From: Lycium barbarum
Taxonomy: Eukaryota; Streptophyta; Magnoliopsida; Solanales; Solanaceae
DNA length: 64,000 nucleotides
NCBI RefSeq assembly: GCF_019175385.1
Contig: NC_083344.1
Coordinates: 21,522,380 to 21,586,379, forward strand
Direction of reading: 5' to 3'
Shown here: positions 47,029 to 57,772 of the stretch, one piece after another
Numbering within the stretch: the first letter of the stretch is position 1
Layout: each line of letters begins with the position of its first letter
Program-made: the position numbers and the translations under genes
The notes under the pieces: model-generated
What the model was told of the DNA's origin: nothing
What the model saw: only the letters and a program-made list of their open reading frames with translations
Databases searched by the model: none

Positions 47029-48288
47029 TGTTACGCTCAAATTACATCTTTTATTGGCATAACACGGACGTTGTCAAACATGGTAACCCAAAAAGGTTGG
47101 GGTCAAATCCCACAGAGAGCAATATCTAGGCAACTTAAGCAGATTAGGAATTATTACCAACAATAACTAGACCGAACACATCAATGGTTGTTTTTGATAA
47201 GGTTTCGATAAAATAAGAAAATATAAATTCTAATCTAGAAAGCAAGTAAATTGATCAATGGCCACAAGAATGGAATAAAGGAAACTACTTCTCAAGTAAC
47301 GATCCAATATATTACACGAATTATAAATAAAAGCAAGTTTATGTTATTTAGCCTCGGATAATGACTCTAAATTAACTTCTCCTGAAGATTAACTAGACTA
47401 CCCAATTGAAAATCCCTCAATAAATTAGGAGCATTAAGAGAACCTGAATATGGCTACAAGTGGTATCGCCTATTCCTAGGTCAATATCCATTAGATGAGG
47501 GTTAACGCCCCAAATTCATGTGAATTATTCTATCCCAATCCCGTTCCTCTTCTTCCGAGTTTCAAACAAAGTAAATGGGCGAGTCCTAGGGTTAGCTACT
47601 CCCTTGAGAAACGTTCAAGAACAAGAATAATTAAAATAACAAGAACTTACTTGATTAAGAATAATACCGATGAATAAATAAGCATAACAAGAGTATCAAT
47701 ATTAATTGTCACCATGAAATTCCCATAAACAAGGATTAAATAAAAAAAAAGAATATTTACATAGGAACCCTAGCCTCCAAACTTGTGTTTTATGCCAAAG
47801 ATAATTTTACAATGCTCCCAGTTGGCTTTTTAAAGGAACTAGAAGGGTAAAAATCATCAAAGTCCATGTTCTGCTCAGACTGGGCCGGAAATCCTTCAAC
47901 GCGAACGCGCCACGTGTCTGCGCGAACGTGTGGCCGAACATCTCTTACTTCAGCGCGAACGCGTGGCCGAACTTCTCTTACTTCAGCGTGAACACGTGAC
48001 CTACTAGCGCGAACGCGCAGAGTCACTGACGCGCCTGGGCGCGAACGCGTGGCTTACCTGCGCGAACGCACAGAGTAATTTTCCACAAAAATTTCCAGAA
48101 TCTCCAGTTCTTTCCAGTGATCAACTTTTTTCCTATTTTTCGCTTGTTTTCCACACTTAGGCTCTAGGGACCTCGTATTACCTGAAACATAATAAAAACC
48201 ACGTAAAATCACATAGACTTGCTTAAAAACAAGTAAAACTTATAGCCGAAAAGCATCGATTATGGCGTAAAATCACACCATATCAACA
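47029..48288 (-). repeat. Element F 5' LTR (right)
   Basis: 1260 bp; minus strand from TGTTGATATGG to GAGCGTAACA. It carries GCGCGAACGCG words at about 47898-48070. Just outside its start the minus strand reads CTTTAAGTTGGGGG (48302-48289), a polypurine tract, which normally precedes a 3' LTR. Confidence 0.88.
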
Positions 48289-48859
48289 CCCCCAACTTAA
48301 AGTATTTTCTTGGAATGAGTATTATATATGAGAAAACGCGATAGTGAGCCATAACTATGATTGTGTAGAAATTGCAGGGAAGTGGTGAATTGTGATAAAT
48401 GTAGATAAATGAAGATTGTTGTTGCTATATTGTGAATGTTGTTATTAATGTTTTGGAGTTGATATAGAATATGGGTAAAGTAGTATAAACAAAGGAAGCG
48501 CAACCCAAATTTTCCTCGAAATAGTAACACGTTCTTGTAGTCGATTAATTAATGATAATGCGAATTCTCTCTTGAAGGTAAAAACGTGGCATTGAAGAAG
48601 ACCGAGCAAGTGAAATATTAGTTAAGCGTAAAAGGTATGTGACGCTAGTCCTTTCTTTCTATGGCATGAATCCAATGGTATGATTCTCCTTTCTCTCCAT
48701 GAATTCTCTATATATCCAGAAAGTCAAGAGTCTATGATTATGAATAGCTATATGAGATAAGAGATATGTTATGAATCCAATGATGATGAAGATAAGGTTG
48801 AGTCTAAAGACTCTAGAGTTCATGATATGACATTCCTATAATGCTAATGATGTTGTATG

Positions 48860-49050
48860 TTGTATACACTCACCTCATACATTATTCCCTTAGAGGTGAG
48901 GCAGAACACCATTAAGTTAAGTATGTCATGTATTGTATACACTCACCTCATGTATTGTCCCTTCAAGGTGAGGCAGAGTACCATAAAGTCGATGATGTTA
49001 TGCATTGTAAACACTCACCTTATATACTGCTTCCTTTAAGGTGAGGCAGA
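48860..49050 (+). repeat. Three ~73-bp tandem repeats, each with a CTCACCT(C/T)/(G/A)AGGTGAG hairpin
   Basis: Stem arms: 48869-48876 with 48893-48900; 48942-48949 with 48965-48972; 49014-49021 with 49038-49045. Repeat 1 pairs CTCACCTC with GAGGTGAG; repeat 3 pairs CTCACCTT with AAGGTGAG, a compensated change. Repeat 2 has a C-A mismatch at that pair. The B 3' LTR has one such unit, so G has an amplified form. Confidence 0.75.
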
Positions 49051-49144
49051 ATGCTTGTGAATGCTTCATAATGAAATTGGGGGATCACGACCTTACGTCA
49101 CCCTGATAAAGATAGTTGTCCTGGAATCTTCATGCATGTATTAT

Positions 49145-49200
49145 GATGAGCATATTATGATGAGCATACTATGATGAGCATATTATAATGAGCATATGAT
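49145..49200 (+). repeat. TATGATGAGCATAT minisatellite
   Basis: Four 14-bp units here and five in the 3' LTR (about 56945-57015). The two LTRs were identical at insertion, so the difference is later slippage. Confidence 0.75.
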
Positions 49201-49954
49201 GATGATATTACAATGTACCTATATGGTCGGGCAGATATACACACCACTATAGACGACAACTTATACCTCGGACGCGGGAGGCCTGGACGCAGGTTACTTA
49301 TTATTACACCGTACCTACATGGATGGGCAGCTTATACTTATACATTTATGCATATATGATATGATGATGAGTATGAGTAAGACAGCGTGATTTATTTCTT
49401 TTATGATTCACAGTCAGTTAAAGATTGCTCCTCATTTGATGCCTCCTCATTTCATTGATGTTTCGTTATTGTTTATGCCTCTCATACTAAGTACAATGTT
49501 CGTACTGACGTCCGTTTTCTTTGGACGCTGTGTTCATGCCCACAGGTAGATAGGAAGGTGATCCTGATCCAGACTCATAAGAGCTAGCAGCTTATTTGAG
49601 AGCACTCCATTGTCCGGAGGTGCTTATGACTATTCTTTTGTGTACATGTATATTTTGGGCATGACAGGGTCTTGTCCCGTCCTGATGTCTAGCACTCCAG
49701 TAGAGGCTCGTAGATACGCAGTGTGGGTTATATGGTCTCACGAGATTGCTACTATGTATATATATTATTTTGATGGCCGAAAGGCTTATGTGTATAAAAG
49801 AATTTATGTTTTCAAATGAAATATGACCTTCTCATGATTTGAGTATCAATTTGATAAAAGAGCAATAAATTAGTATGATGAGTAGCAGGACGAGCGGTGC
49901 TCAGTGGTTAGCTCCGGGTACCCGTCGCGGCCCCTAGTTGGGTCGTGAGAAAAG

Positions 49955-49966
49955 TGGTATCAGAGC
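49955..49966 (+). other. Element G primer binding site (tRNA-Met)
   Basis: TGGTATCAGAGC, an exact match to the tRNA-iMet complement, 4 bp after the 5' LTR. Confidence 0.92.
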
Positions 49967-50156
49967 AGTTCAGTCCTAGGAAGTGTCTACGAGCCGTGTC
50001 TAGTAGAGTCTTATTTATGGTGTGTTGTGTGCCATGCTAATAAATGAGTGGCTACAGGGCATTTAGGAAAAATGACCATCTTTCTTCTTGTGAGATCGTG
50101 CGGTAGAGTTGTGTATAAGATTTTATCATCCCTAATAGTGTGTTATGATTTCAGAA

Positions 50157-51513
50157 ATGCCGCCAAAGGGAAAGGCTAAAGCTGCCCAGAAGGGCAAGAC
50201 TACGATGAAAAGGCGGGCAGAAAGAGAGCCACCAATGAATGTAGATGAGGGTGAATCACATAATGAGGCTCCATCTAATGCTTCTTCTACTCTACCTATT
50301 ATCGAAGAACAAGAAGGGGCTTCAGCTCCAGCTTCAGCTCCAATTCCTCCACCGGTTGCTTCGGGTCAACAAGTGACCGAGGCCATTCATTTATTGACAC
50401 AATTGGTTGCCGCACAGGCACAGCGGAAAAATATGAGTTCAAGTGATCGGGCAGCTAGTATTAGAGCCCGTGATTTTATGAGTCTAAATCCTCCGGAGTT
50501 TTTTTAGGTCAAAGCCGGATGAAGACCCGCAAGGTTTCATTGACGAGATGTTAAGGACGTTGATGATTATTCTGCCTCCGAGATTGAATCCGTGGAGTTG
50601 GCATCTAATAGACTCCGAGATGTGGCGGTATTGTGGTATAATAATTTGATAGCATCGAGAGAAGAGAATATTCCTCCTCCTGTGTGGCAAGAATTTGTAG
50701 ATGCTTTCATCCGTCGCTATTTGCCACCCGAGGTCTGCCGAGCTAGAGCGGATAGATTTTTAAATCTTAAGCAAGGAAACATGAGTGCCCGGGAATATAG
50801 CCTTCAATTTAATTCATTGGCTAGATATGCCCCGACTATAATGGCCAATATGGGAGATAGGGTACACAGGTATGTGAGTGGCTTAGGGCCATATCTATTC
50901 AAGGATTACTTGACGGCTTCGTTACAAGATGGGATGGATATTTCCCAAATACAAGCCCATGCCCAGAACTTAGAGGGACGACAACAACCACAAAGAGGTG
51001 ATCCTGACATCGATAGACGGCAAAGCAAGAGGGCCCGATCTATGGGGACAAGCAGTGATTATAGAGAGGGAACGAGGCAGACTTATTGTAGACATTCTGA
51101 CCAATTAGTGACCAGTGCACCTCCTCGATTTATCGGAAGGAGATTTGATCGCACCTTTCGTTCAGGACAGGGTCAGAGTTCGAGGGCCCCATATTCTCAG
51201 TTTGGGGTAGATTATAGCCAGAGGAGACCCCGGTACCGCAATGCAACCAGTGTGGTAGATTACATTCCGGACGGTGTCGCCAGGGTTTGGATGCTTGTTA
51301 TGCCTTTGGCTGGGTTGAGCATATGATGAGAAATTGCCCGTCGATGAGTGGTAGAGTTGGGATCCAGCCCACAGGATCAGCGGCCGGTTCTTCTTCAGTG
51401 CGCCCGGTAGGGCAGACTTCTCAGATTCCAGCAAGTCGAGGTAGAGGCAGAGGGGGAGCATCTACTTCAGGTGCCACTCAGCCTCGCGTATATGCTTTAG
51501 CCGGACGATAGGA
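50157..51513 (+). pseudogene. gag: Element G gag (two frameshifts, one stop)
   Basis: ATG at 50157 (MPPKGKAKA); an in-frame ATG at 50145 is also possible, but the relatives favour the later start. An extra T in the run near 50505 shifts the frame after SLNPPEFF. The second piece (to about 51228) holds the capsid-like core and Arg/Gln tail. A lost C near 51228 shifts the frame again before the two knuckles: C-X2-C-X3-H-X4-C intact, then C-Y-A-F-G...H-X4-C with the second Cys changed to Phe. A CAG-to-TAG stop lies at 51509-51511. The breaks lie largely in homopolymer runs. Confidence 0.92.
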
Positions 51514-52690
51514 TCTTGAGTCCTCCCCGGATATGGTTACAGGTATATTTTCCATATTCTACCACAATGTATATGCATTGATAGATCCGGGTTCTACTTT
51601 ATCTTATATTACCCCGTATGTTGCTAGTCGTATTGGGGTGAAACCTGAGACAATCAAACCTTTTGAGGTATCTACTCCGATTGGTGATCCTGTGATAGCT
51701 AGGCAAGTGCATAAAAATTGTGTGCTTGTGATATGCAATCGCCGGACCAAAACTAATTTAATTGAGCTAGAAATGTTAGATTTCGATGTGATTATGGGTA
51801 TGGATTTGTTGGCTTCATGTTATGCTAATGTTGATTATCGAATGAAAGTGGTTCGATTTCAATTTCTGGGAGAGCCCGTGCTTGAATGGAAGGGTAATAC
51901 AACGTCTCCAAAGGGTAGGTTTATTTCCTACCTTAAGGCAAGGAAGATGATAGCCAAGGGTTACATTTATCATCTAGTCCGAGTTCATGACACAGAAGCA
52001 AGGTCACCTACTTTCCAATCCGTTCCAGTAGTGAATGAATTTCCAGATGTATTCCCAGATGAACTTCCAGGTCTTCCTCCAGAAAGAGAGATTTATTTTT
52101 CCATCGATGTGTTGCCGGACACCAAGCCTATTTCCTTTCCTCTTTATCGAATGGCTCCGGCAAAATTGAAAGAGCTAAAGGCACAGTTGAAAGATTTTCT
52201 TGAAAAAGGATTTATTAAACCCAGTTCATCACCGTGGGGAGCACCAGTCTTGTTTGTGAGAAAGAAAGATGGTTCCCTACGAATGTGCATCGATTATAGG
52301 CAGTTTAACAAGGTGACGATAAAGTACAAATATCCTCTCCCAAGGATTGATGATTTATTTGATCAACTACAGGGTGCCAAGTGGTTCTCAAAAATAGACT
52401 TGAGGTCGGGTTATCATCAAGTGAGATTTAGAGAAGCAGATACTCCTAAAACAGCTTTCAGAACGAGATATGGCCATTATGAGTTCCGGGTGATGTCGTT
52501 TGGGTTGACTAATGCTTCGGCAGTGTTCATGAATTTGATAAATAATGTATTCAGGCCACTTTTGGATTTATTTGTGATAGTATTTATTGATGATATTCTG
52601 GTGTACTCTCGCACAGAATTAGAACATGCAGATCACTTACGAATCGTTCTTGGAATTCTTCGAACCCGAGAATTGTATGCAAAATTTTGA
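51514..52690 (+). pseudogene. pol: Element G pol part 1: protease and most of reverse transcriptase
   Basis: A 385-codon frame (51533-52690). The protease site is [10 protein letters not shown], so the D-S-G triad of B is D-P-G, likely inactive. After the MGMDLLASC segment comes the [21 protein letters not shown], the CIDYRQFN block, [12 protein letters not shown], the catalytic FIDD near 52587-52592 and the thumb-side ELYAKF, where TCA-to-TGA (52688-52690) stops it. The RT palm residues are intact. One stop and one protease change separate it from a working frame. Confidence 0.92.
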
Positions 52691-53444
52691 AAGTGTGAGT
52701 TTTGGCTGAATTCTGTAGCCTTTTTGGGCCATGTTATTTCAAATGATGGCATTCGAGTCGACACTCAGAAAATTGAAGCTGTGAAGACTTGGCCAAGGCC
52801 TACAACGCCTACAGAAGTTCGTAGTTTTCTGGGATTGGCAGGTTATTATAGAAGATTCGTAAAGGGATTTTCCTCTATTTCAGCACCATTGACGAAGCTA
52901 ACCCAAAATTCAGCTAAATTTCAATGGAGTGATGCTTGTGAACGCAGCTTCTATGAATTGAAAGACAGATTAACCTCAGCTCCAATCTTGACACTCCAGA
53001 AGGGCCAGATGGTTATGTCGTCTATTGTGATGCTTCTGGCGTTGGGTTAGGGTGTGTATTGATGCAGCATGGTAGAGTTATTTCATATGCTTCGAGACAG
53101 CTGCGGAAACATGAAAAGAACTATCCAACTCATGATCTCGAATTGGCTGCGGTTATTCATGCACTAAAAATGTGGAGACATTACTTGTATGGAGTGCATG
53201 TCGATATTTATACAGATCATAAGAGTCTTCAATACATTTTCAAATAGAAAGAGTTAAATTTGCGACAGAGGCGGTGGTTAGAGTTATTGAAAGATTATGA
53301 TGTGAATATTTTGTACCACCCCGGGAGAGCAAATGTAGTAGCCGACGCGCTCAGACGCCGATCAATGGGCAGCTTATGTGAAGTTCCACCAGAAAAAAAA
53401 AGAAATGACTCATGAGCTTCACCAGCTAGCTAGCTAATCTTGGA
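52691..53444 (+). pseudogene. pol: Element G pol part 2: RT end and RNase H (broken)
   Basis: Continues in frame through FLGHVIS, the [12 protein letters not shown] connection and SAKFQW to about 52995, where one base is lost before the YCDASG block. RNase H continues in the next frame ([13 protein letters not shown]; 53059-53247), stopped by CAG-to-TAG. After ADALR (Ser of relatives changed), an A run near 53390 and an AGCT duplication near 53425-53435 shift the frame once more. Confidence 0.88.
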
Positions 53445-54968
53445 GTGCGTGTAATTGATTCGGGTAATGCCGGGATTGGCATCAATGATCCCACAGTTTC
53501 GTCCTTGGATATGGAAGTGAAAGAGCGGAAATATGAAGATCCTCATTTGAGCCATTATAGAGACATATCTCATGGAAAAGAGAAGTCCCCATTTTATGTT
53601 TCCACGAATGGAATTCTTAGATACCGAGGCAGGTTATGTGTGCTGAATGTGGCAGAATTGCGCCGACGAATTCTGGAAGAAGCACATTATTCCCGGTATT
53701 CTATTCACCCAGGTGCAACCCAGATATATCACGATCTTAAGATGATATATTGGTGGGATGGCATGAAGAGAGACATAGCAGAATTTGTAGCTCAGTGTCC
53801 AAATTGCCAACAAGTAAAGATCGAACATCAAAAGCCCAGAGGATTATTGCAAGCAATGGAAATTCCTACTTGGAAATGGGAAGTAATCAACATGGATTTT
53901 ATTGTGGGATTACCTCGTTCTCGAGGTAAGTATGATTCTATATGGGTGATCGTGGATAGACTCACGAAAGCAGCTCATTTTCTTCCAGTCAGAACCACAT
54001 ACTCAGCAGAAGATTATGCGAGGTCGTATCTCAAAGAAATTGTGCGACTTCATGGTATTCCACTATCCATTATCACAGATAGAGGAGCACAGTTTACAGT
54101 CAAGTTCTGGAAGTCCTTCCAAGAAGGTCTAGGTACCCAAGTGAAGCTTAGCACGGCATTTCATCTGCAAACCGATGGACAGAACGAACGTACTATTCAT
54201 ACTTTGGAAGATATGCTGCGGGCATGTATACTAGATTTTGGTGGTAGCTGGGATGATTATTTGCCTCTAATCGAATTTGCATACAACAATAGTTATTATT
54301 CCAGTATCCAAATGGCTCCGTATGTGGCATTATATGGAAGGAAGTGCAGATCTCTAATTGGATGGTTTGAAATAGGAGAAGTACAACTAATAGGCCCTGA
54401 ATTGATTCAGCAAGCAGTAGAAAAAGTCAAGGTGATCCGAGATCGATTGTTGACGGCCCGAAGTCGCCAAAAGTCTTATGTAAACAATCGCCGACGAGAC
54501 TTGGAATTTCAAGTTGATGATTGGGTATTTTTGAAAGTGTCGCCAATGAAAGGGGTGATGAGATTTGGCAAGAAAGGGAAGTTAAGTCCTAGATACATTG
54601 GACCCTATAAAATTATCCGCAAGGTGGGTCGTGTAGCCTATGAATTGGACTTGCCTTCAGAGATAGAATTAGTCCATCCAGTCTTTCATGTCTTGATGCT
54701 CCGCAAGTGTGTTGGAGATCCTACGAGGATTGTTCTGATTGATGATGTCCAAGTGACAGAAAAGCTAGCATATGAAGAAGTGCTTATGGCCATCTTAGAC
54801 AGGCAAGTACGAAGACTTCGAAATAAGGAAGTAGCTTCAGTCAAAGTCTTGTGGCGAAACAACAACCAGGAAGAAATGACTTGGGAAGCGGAAGAGAAAA
54901 TGAAATCCACATATCCACACTTATTCCAACCCTCAGAAGAGATTCAGGATGAAACGCCAACAATATAA
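53445..54968 (+). CDS. pol: Element G integrase with chromodomain, 507-codon open frame
   Basis: The longest uninterrupted frame in the window; part of the pol polyprotein, so its first Met is not a natural start. Domains: H2C2 zinc region (residues about 72-125, AHYS, IHPG, CPNCQ); catalytic core with Asp in INMDFIVG (about 147), Asp in ITDRGAQF (about 211) and Glu in the NERTI segment (about 248); GPY motif IGPYKI (about 385); and a Tekay-type chromodomain (about 445-492, ILDRQVRRLR to TWEAEEKMKSTYPHLF). It would insert the cDNA and read chromatin marks. All recognised catalytic and structural motifs are present, unlike in A, B and C. Natural stop TAA 54966-54968. Expression from the broken polyprotein is doubtful. 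Confidence 0.85.
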   Translation: MRVIDSGNAGIGINDPTVSSLDMEVKERKYEDPHLSHYRDISHGKEKSPFYVSTNGILRYRGRLCVLNVAELRRRILEEAHYSRYSIHPGATQIYHDLKMIYWWDGMKRDIAEFVAQCPNCQQVKIEHQKPRGLLQAMEIPTWKWEVINMDFIVGLPRSRGKYDSIWVIVDRLTKAAHFLPVRTTYSAEDYARSYLKEIVRLHGIPLSIITDRGAQFTVKFWKSFQEGLGTQVKLSTAFHLQTDGQNERTIHTLEDMLRACILDFGGSWDDYLPLIEFAYNNSYYSSIQMAPYVALYGRKCRSLIGWFEIGEVQLIGPELIQQAVEKVKVIRDRLLTARSRQKSYVNNRRRDLEFQVDDWVFLKVSPMKGVMRFGKKGKLSPRYIGPYKIIRKVGRVAYELDLPSEIELVHPVFHVLMLRKCVGDPTRIVLIDDVQVTEKLAYEEVLMAILDRQVRRLRNKEVASVKVLWRNNNQEEMTWEAEEKMKSTYPHLFQPSEEIQDETPTI

Positions 54969-55156
54969 GGTATGTATTCTTACTTTTCATGCTTTTGGTC
55001 GTAAGTGGCCATAGATATGTTGCTATTATGTTGTGACCTTGTGAGGCAATGATATTATGGTTTGTTGTGACAGGATGGTAGTTCCATATTACAGGGGAAA
55101 CTCTGGTGAAATTTCGTAGGATTCCCGAGTGTTTAACATTCGAGGACGAATGTTCC

Positions 55157-55171
55157 AAAAGGGGAGAAGAA
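55157..55171 (+). other. Element G polypurine tract
   Basis: AAAAGGGGAGAAGAA directly before the 3' LTR. Confidence 0.85.
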
Positions 55172-57767
55172 TGTTACACCTTGGAAAATTCCCCGTTAAT
55201 GTACAGTGAATAGGGTAGGGAATTGCATGATGTATGCGATGATTTGATAAGTAAGAGATAGCATTTGATGATACTAATCGAGATTCAGAGACATTTGACC
55301 AAAAGGAAGAAGTTTGACAAAGAAAGTAAAGGATATGTTATGTGTCGGGTAGGAATTTTAAGCAACGAGTTAATGATGGCGTAATGTCGTCTTAAAGAAG
55401 AGTAATAACGTCCCTTAGATTGGTATTGAGGTGTTAAGCAAGTTCCAAGAAGGTTCCATAAGAATCGGAGATCAAACGAGTCGACGAGAATAAGTCTCGG
55501 ATAGCTGGACATTATACGGCCAGACATACTGGCCGTATAAAACACACGGACCGTATGTCCAGCCGTAGGTTCAGCCCAGAATGGCACAGTTCACTGGACC
55601 AAACATACGGTCCAGACATACGGTCAGTGAAAAATATACGAACCGTATGTTGGTCCATATGTTCTGGTCGGGACAAAGTTTGAATTAATATAAGGGACCT
55701 CTCTCTCATTTCATTTTCACTCCACAAGTCAAGAAACCTATAGAATATTCTCTCCACTCTTCATCCACAAGAATCCAAAGGAAATTGATGATCAACTTCA
55801 TCAAACCAACAAGAATCAAGAGTGTGAAACCCATTAAAGTCATCCAAGCCAAGAAATCCCAAGAGAAGTGAAATAGGGTTTTGGTGCTAGAAGAGTATTT
55901 CCATTAAATGCTTGTTTCTACACTATCTAAGGCACATTTCATGGTATTTTCATGATGTTTAAAGTGTTGATAAGTTGAAACACTTGGATTGTAGAAGAGT
56001 ATAGAAAATGGGTAATAAATGAGTGAATGGTGTCATTGTTAAACAATAGCTGGATTGAATTATGAATATTGGTATGTTGAGATTGCAAACATGTTATGAA
56101 TGACCTATAGAACATGGAATGATTATTATATATGAGAAAACGCGATAGTGAGCCATAACTATGATTGTGGAGAAATTGAAGGGAAGTGGTGAATTGTGAT
56201 AAATGTAGATAAATGAAGATTGTTATTGCTATATTGTGAATGTTGTTATTAATGTTTGGGAGTTGATATAGAATTTGGGGAAAGTAGTATAAATAAAGTA
56301 AGCGCTGCCCAAGTTTTCCTCGAAATAGTAACACGTTCTTGTAGTCGATTAATTAAAGATAATGTGAATTCTCTCTTGAAGGTAAAAACGTGGCATTGAA
56401 GGGGACCGAGCAAGCGATAGATTAGTTAAGTATAAAAGGTATGTGACGCTAGTCCTTTCTTTCTATGGCATGAATCCAATGGTATGATTCTCCTTTCTCT
56501 CCATGAATTCTCTATATATCCCAGAAAGTCAAGAGTCTATGATCATGAATAGCTATATGAGATAAGAGATATGTTATGAGTCCAATGATGATGATGATAA
56601 GATTGAATCTAAAGACTCTAGTGTTCATGATATGACATTCCTATAATGCTAATGATGTCGTATGTTGTATACACTCACCTCATACATTATTCCCTTAGAG
56701 GTGAGGCAGAACACCATTAAGTTAAGTATGTCATGTATTGTATACACTCACATCATGTATTGTCCCTTCAAGGTGAGGCAGAGTACCATAAAGTCGATGA
56801 TGTTATGCATTGTAAACACTTACCTTATATACTACTTCCTTCAAGGTGAGGCAGAATGCTTGTGAATGCTTCATAATGAAATTGGGGGATCACGACCTTA
56901 TGTCACCCCGATAAAGATAGTTGTCGTGGAGTCTTCATGCATGTATTATGATGAGCATATTATGATGAGCATACTATGATGAGCATACTATAATGAGCAT
57001 ATTATAATGAGCATATGATCATGATATTACACCGTACCTATATGGTCGGGCAGATAAACACACCACTATAGTGGGAAACTTATACCCCGGACGCGGGAGG
57101 CTTGGACGCAGGTTACTTATTATTACACCATACCTACATGGACGGGCAGCTTATACTTATACATTTATGCATATATGATATGATGATGAGTATGAGTAAG
57201 ACAACGTGATTTATTTCTTTTATGATTCACAATCAGTTACAGATTGTTCCTCATTTGATGCCTCCTCATTTCATTGATGTTTCGTTATTGTTTATGCCTC
57301 TCATACTCAGTACAATGTTCGTACTGACGTCCGTTTTCTTTGGAAGCTGTGTTCATGCCCACAGGTAGACAGGGAGGTGATCCTGATCCAGACTCATAGG
57401 AGCTAGCAGCTGATTTGAGAGCATTCCATTGTCCGGAGGTGCTTATGACTATTCTTTTGTGTACATGTATTTTGGGCATGACAGGGTCTTGTCCCGTCCT
57501 TATGTCTAGCACTCCAGTAGAGGCTCGTAGGTACGCAGTGTGGGTTATATGGTCTCACGAGATTGCTACTATGTATATATATTATTTTGATGGCCGAAAG
57601 GCTTATGTATATAAAAGAATTTATATTTTCAAATGAAATATGTCCTTCTCATGATTTGAGTATAAATTTGATAAAAGAGCGTTAAATTAGTATGATGAGT
57701 AGCAGGACGAGTGGTGCTCAGTGGTTAGCCCCGGGTACCCGTCGCATCCCCTAGTTGGGTCATGACA
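55172..57767 (+). repeat. Element G 3' LTR (uninterrupted)
   Basis: 2596 bp, from TGTTACACC to CATGACA. It shows the G LTR without F: CCTAT at 56104-56108 is followed by AGAACATGGAATGA. TATA-like word at about 55685; hairpin repeats at about 56670-56855; minisatellite with five units at about 56945-57015. It differs from the 5' LTR by a few percent by eye. Confidence 0.93.
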
Positions 57768-57772
57768 CCAGT

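Larger units (their letters stand above)
42935..48310 (-). mobile_element. Element F: pol-less LTR retrotransposon (tRNA-Asp primed)
   Basis: Minus-strand insertion in the 5' LTR of G. The left end TGATACGCTC follows CCTAT at 42930-42934. The right LTR ends CAACA (48288), but 22 bp of extra sequence (CCCCCAACTTAAAG...) precede the return of the G LTR at 48311, and no matching CCTAT is found, so the right edge is rearranged. Inside: primer site, a gag-like frame (ORF1), a GC-rich spacer and a second frame (ORF2). No RT or integrase. Transposition would depend on other elements. Confidence 0.87.
48311..49950 (+). repeat. Element G 5' LTR, second part
   Basis: Resumes at TGGAATGA and matches 56114-57767. 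It contains the tandem hairpin repeats (48860-49050), a 14-bp minisatellite (49145-49200) and the conserved end CGGGTACCCG...GGGTCGTGAGA (CA changed to GA). Confidence 0.92.
41999..57767 (+). mobile_element. Element G: Tekay-like LTR retrotransposon, split by F
   Basis: Starts TGTTACACC, ends CATGACA, TSD CCAGT (41994-41998 and 57768-57772). Order: 5' LTR (interrupted by F), tRNA-Met primer site, gag, pol, purine tract, 3' LTR. It is the best-preserved coding element of the window but still has frameshifts in gag and RNase H and stops in pol. Confidence 0.93.

Noticed and set aside
48857..49039. Open frame with an apparent internal protein repeat
   Set aside because: It is the translation of the 73-bp tandem DNA repeats of the G LTR; the 3' LTR version and the single unit in B do not conserve a protein.
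48860..49050. CRISPR-like array
   Set aside because: Only three units, diverged, with no regular spacers, in a plant LTR; it is a tandem repeat.
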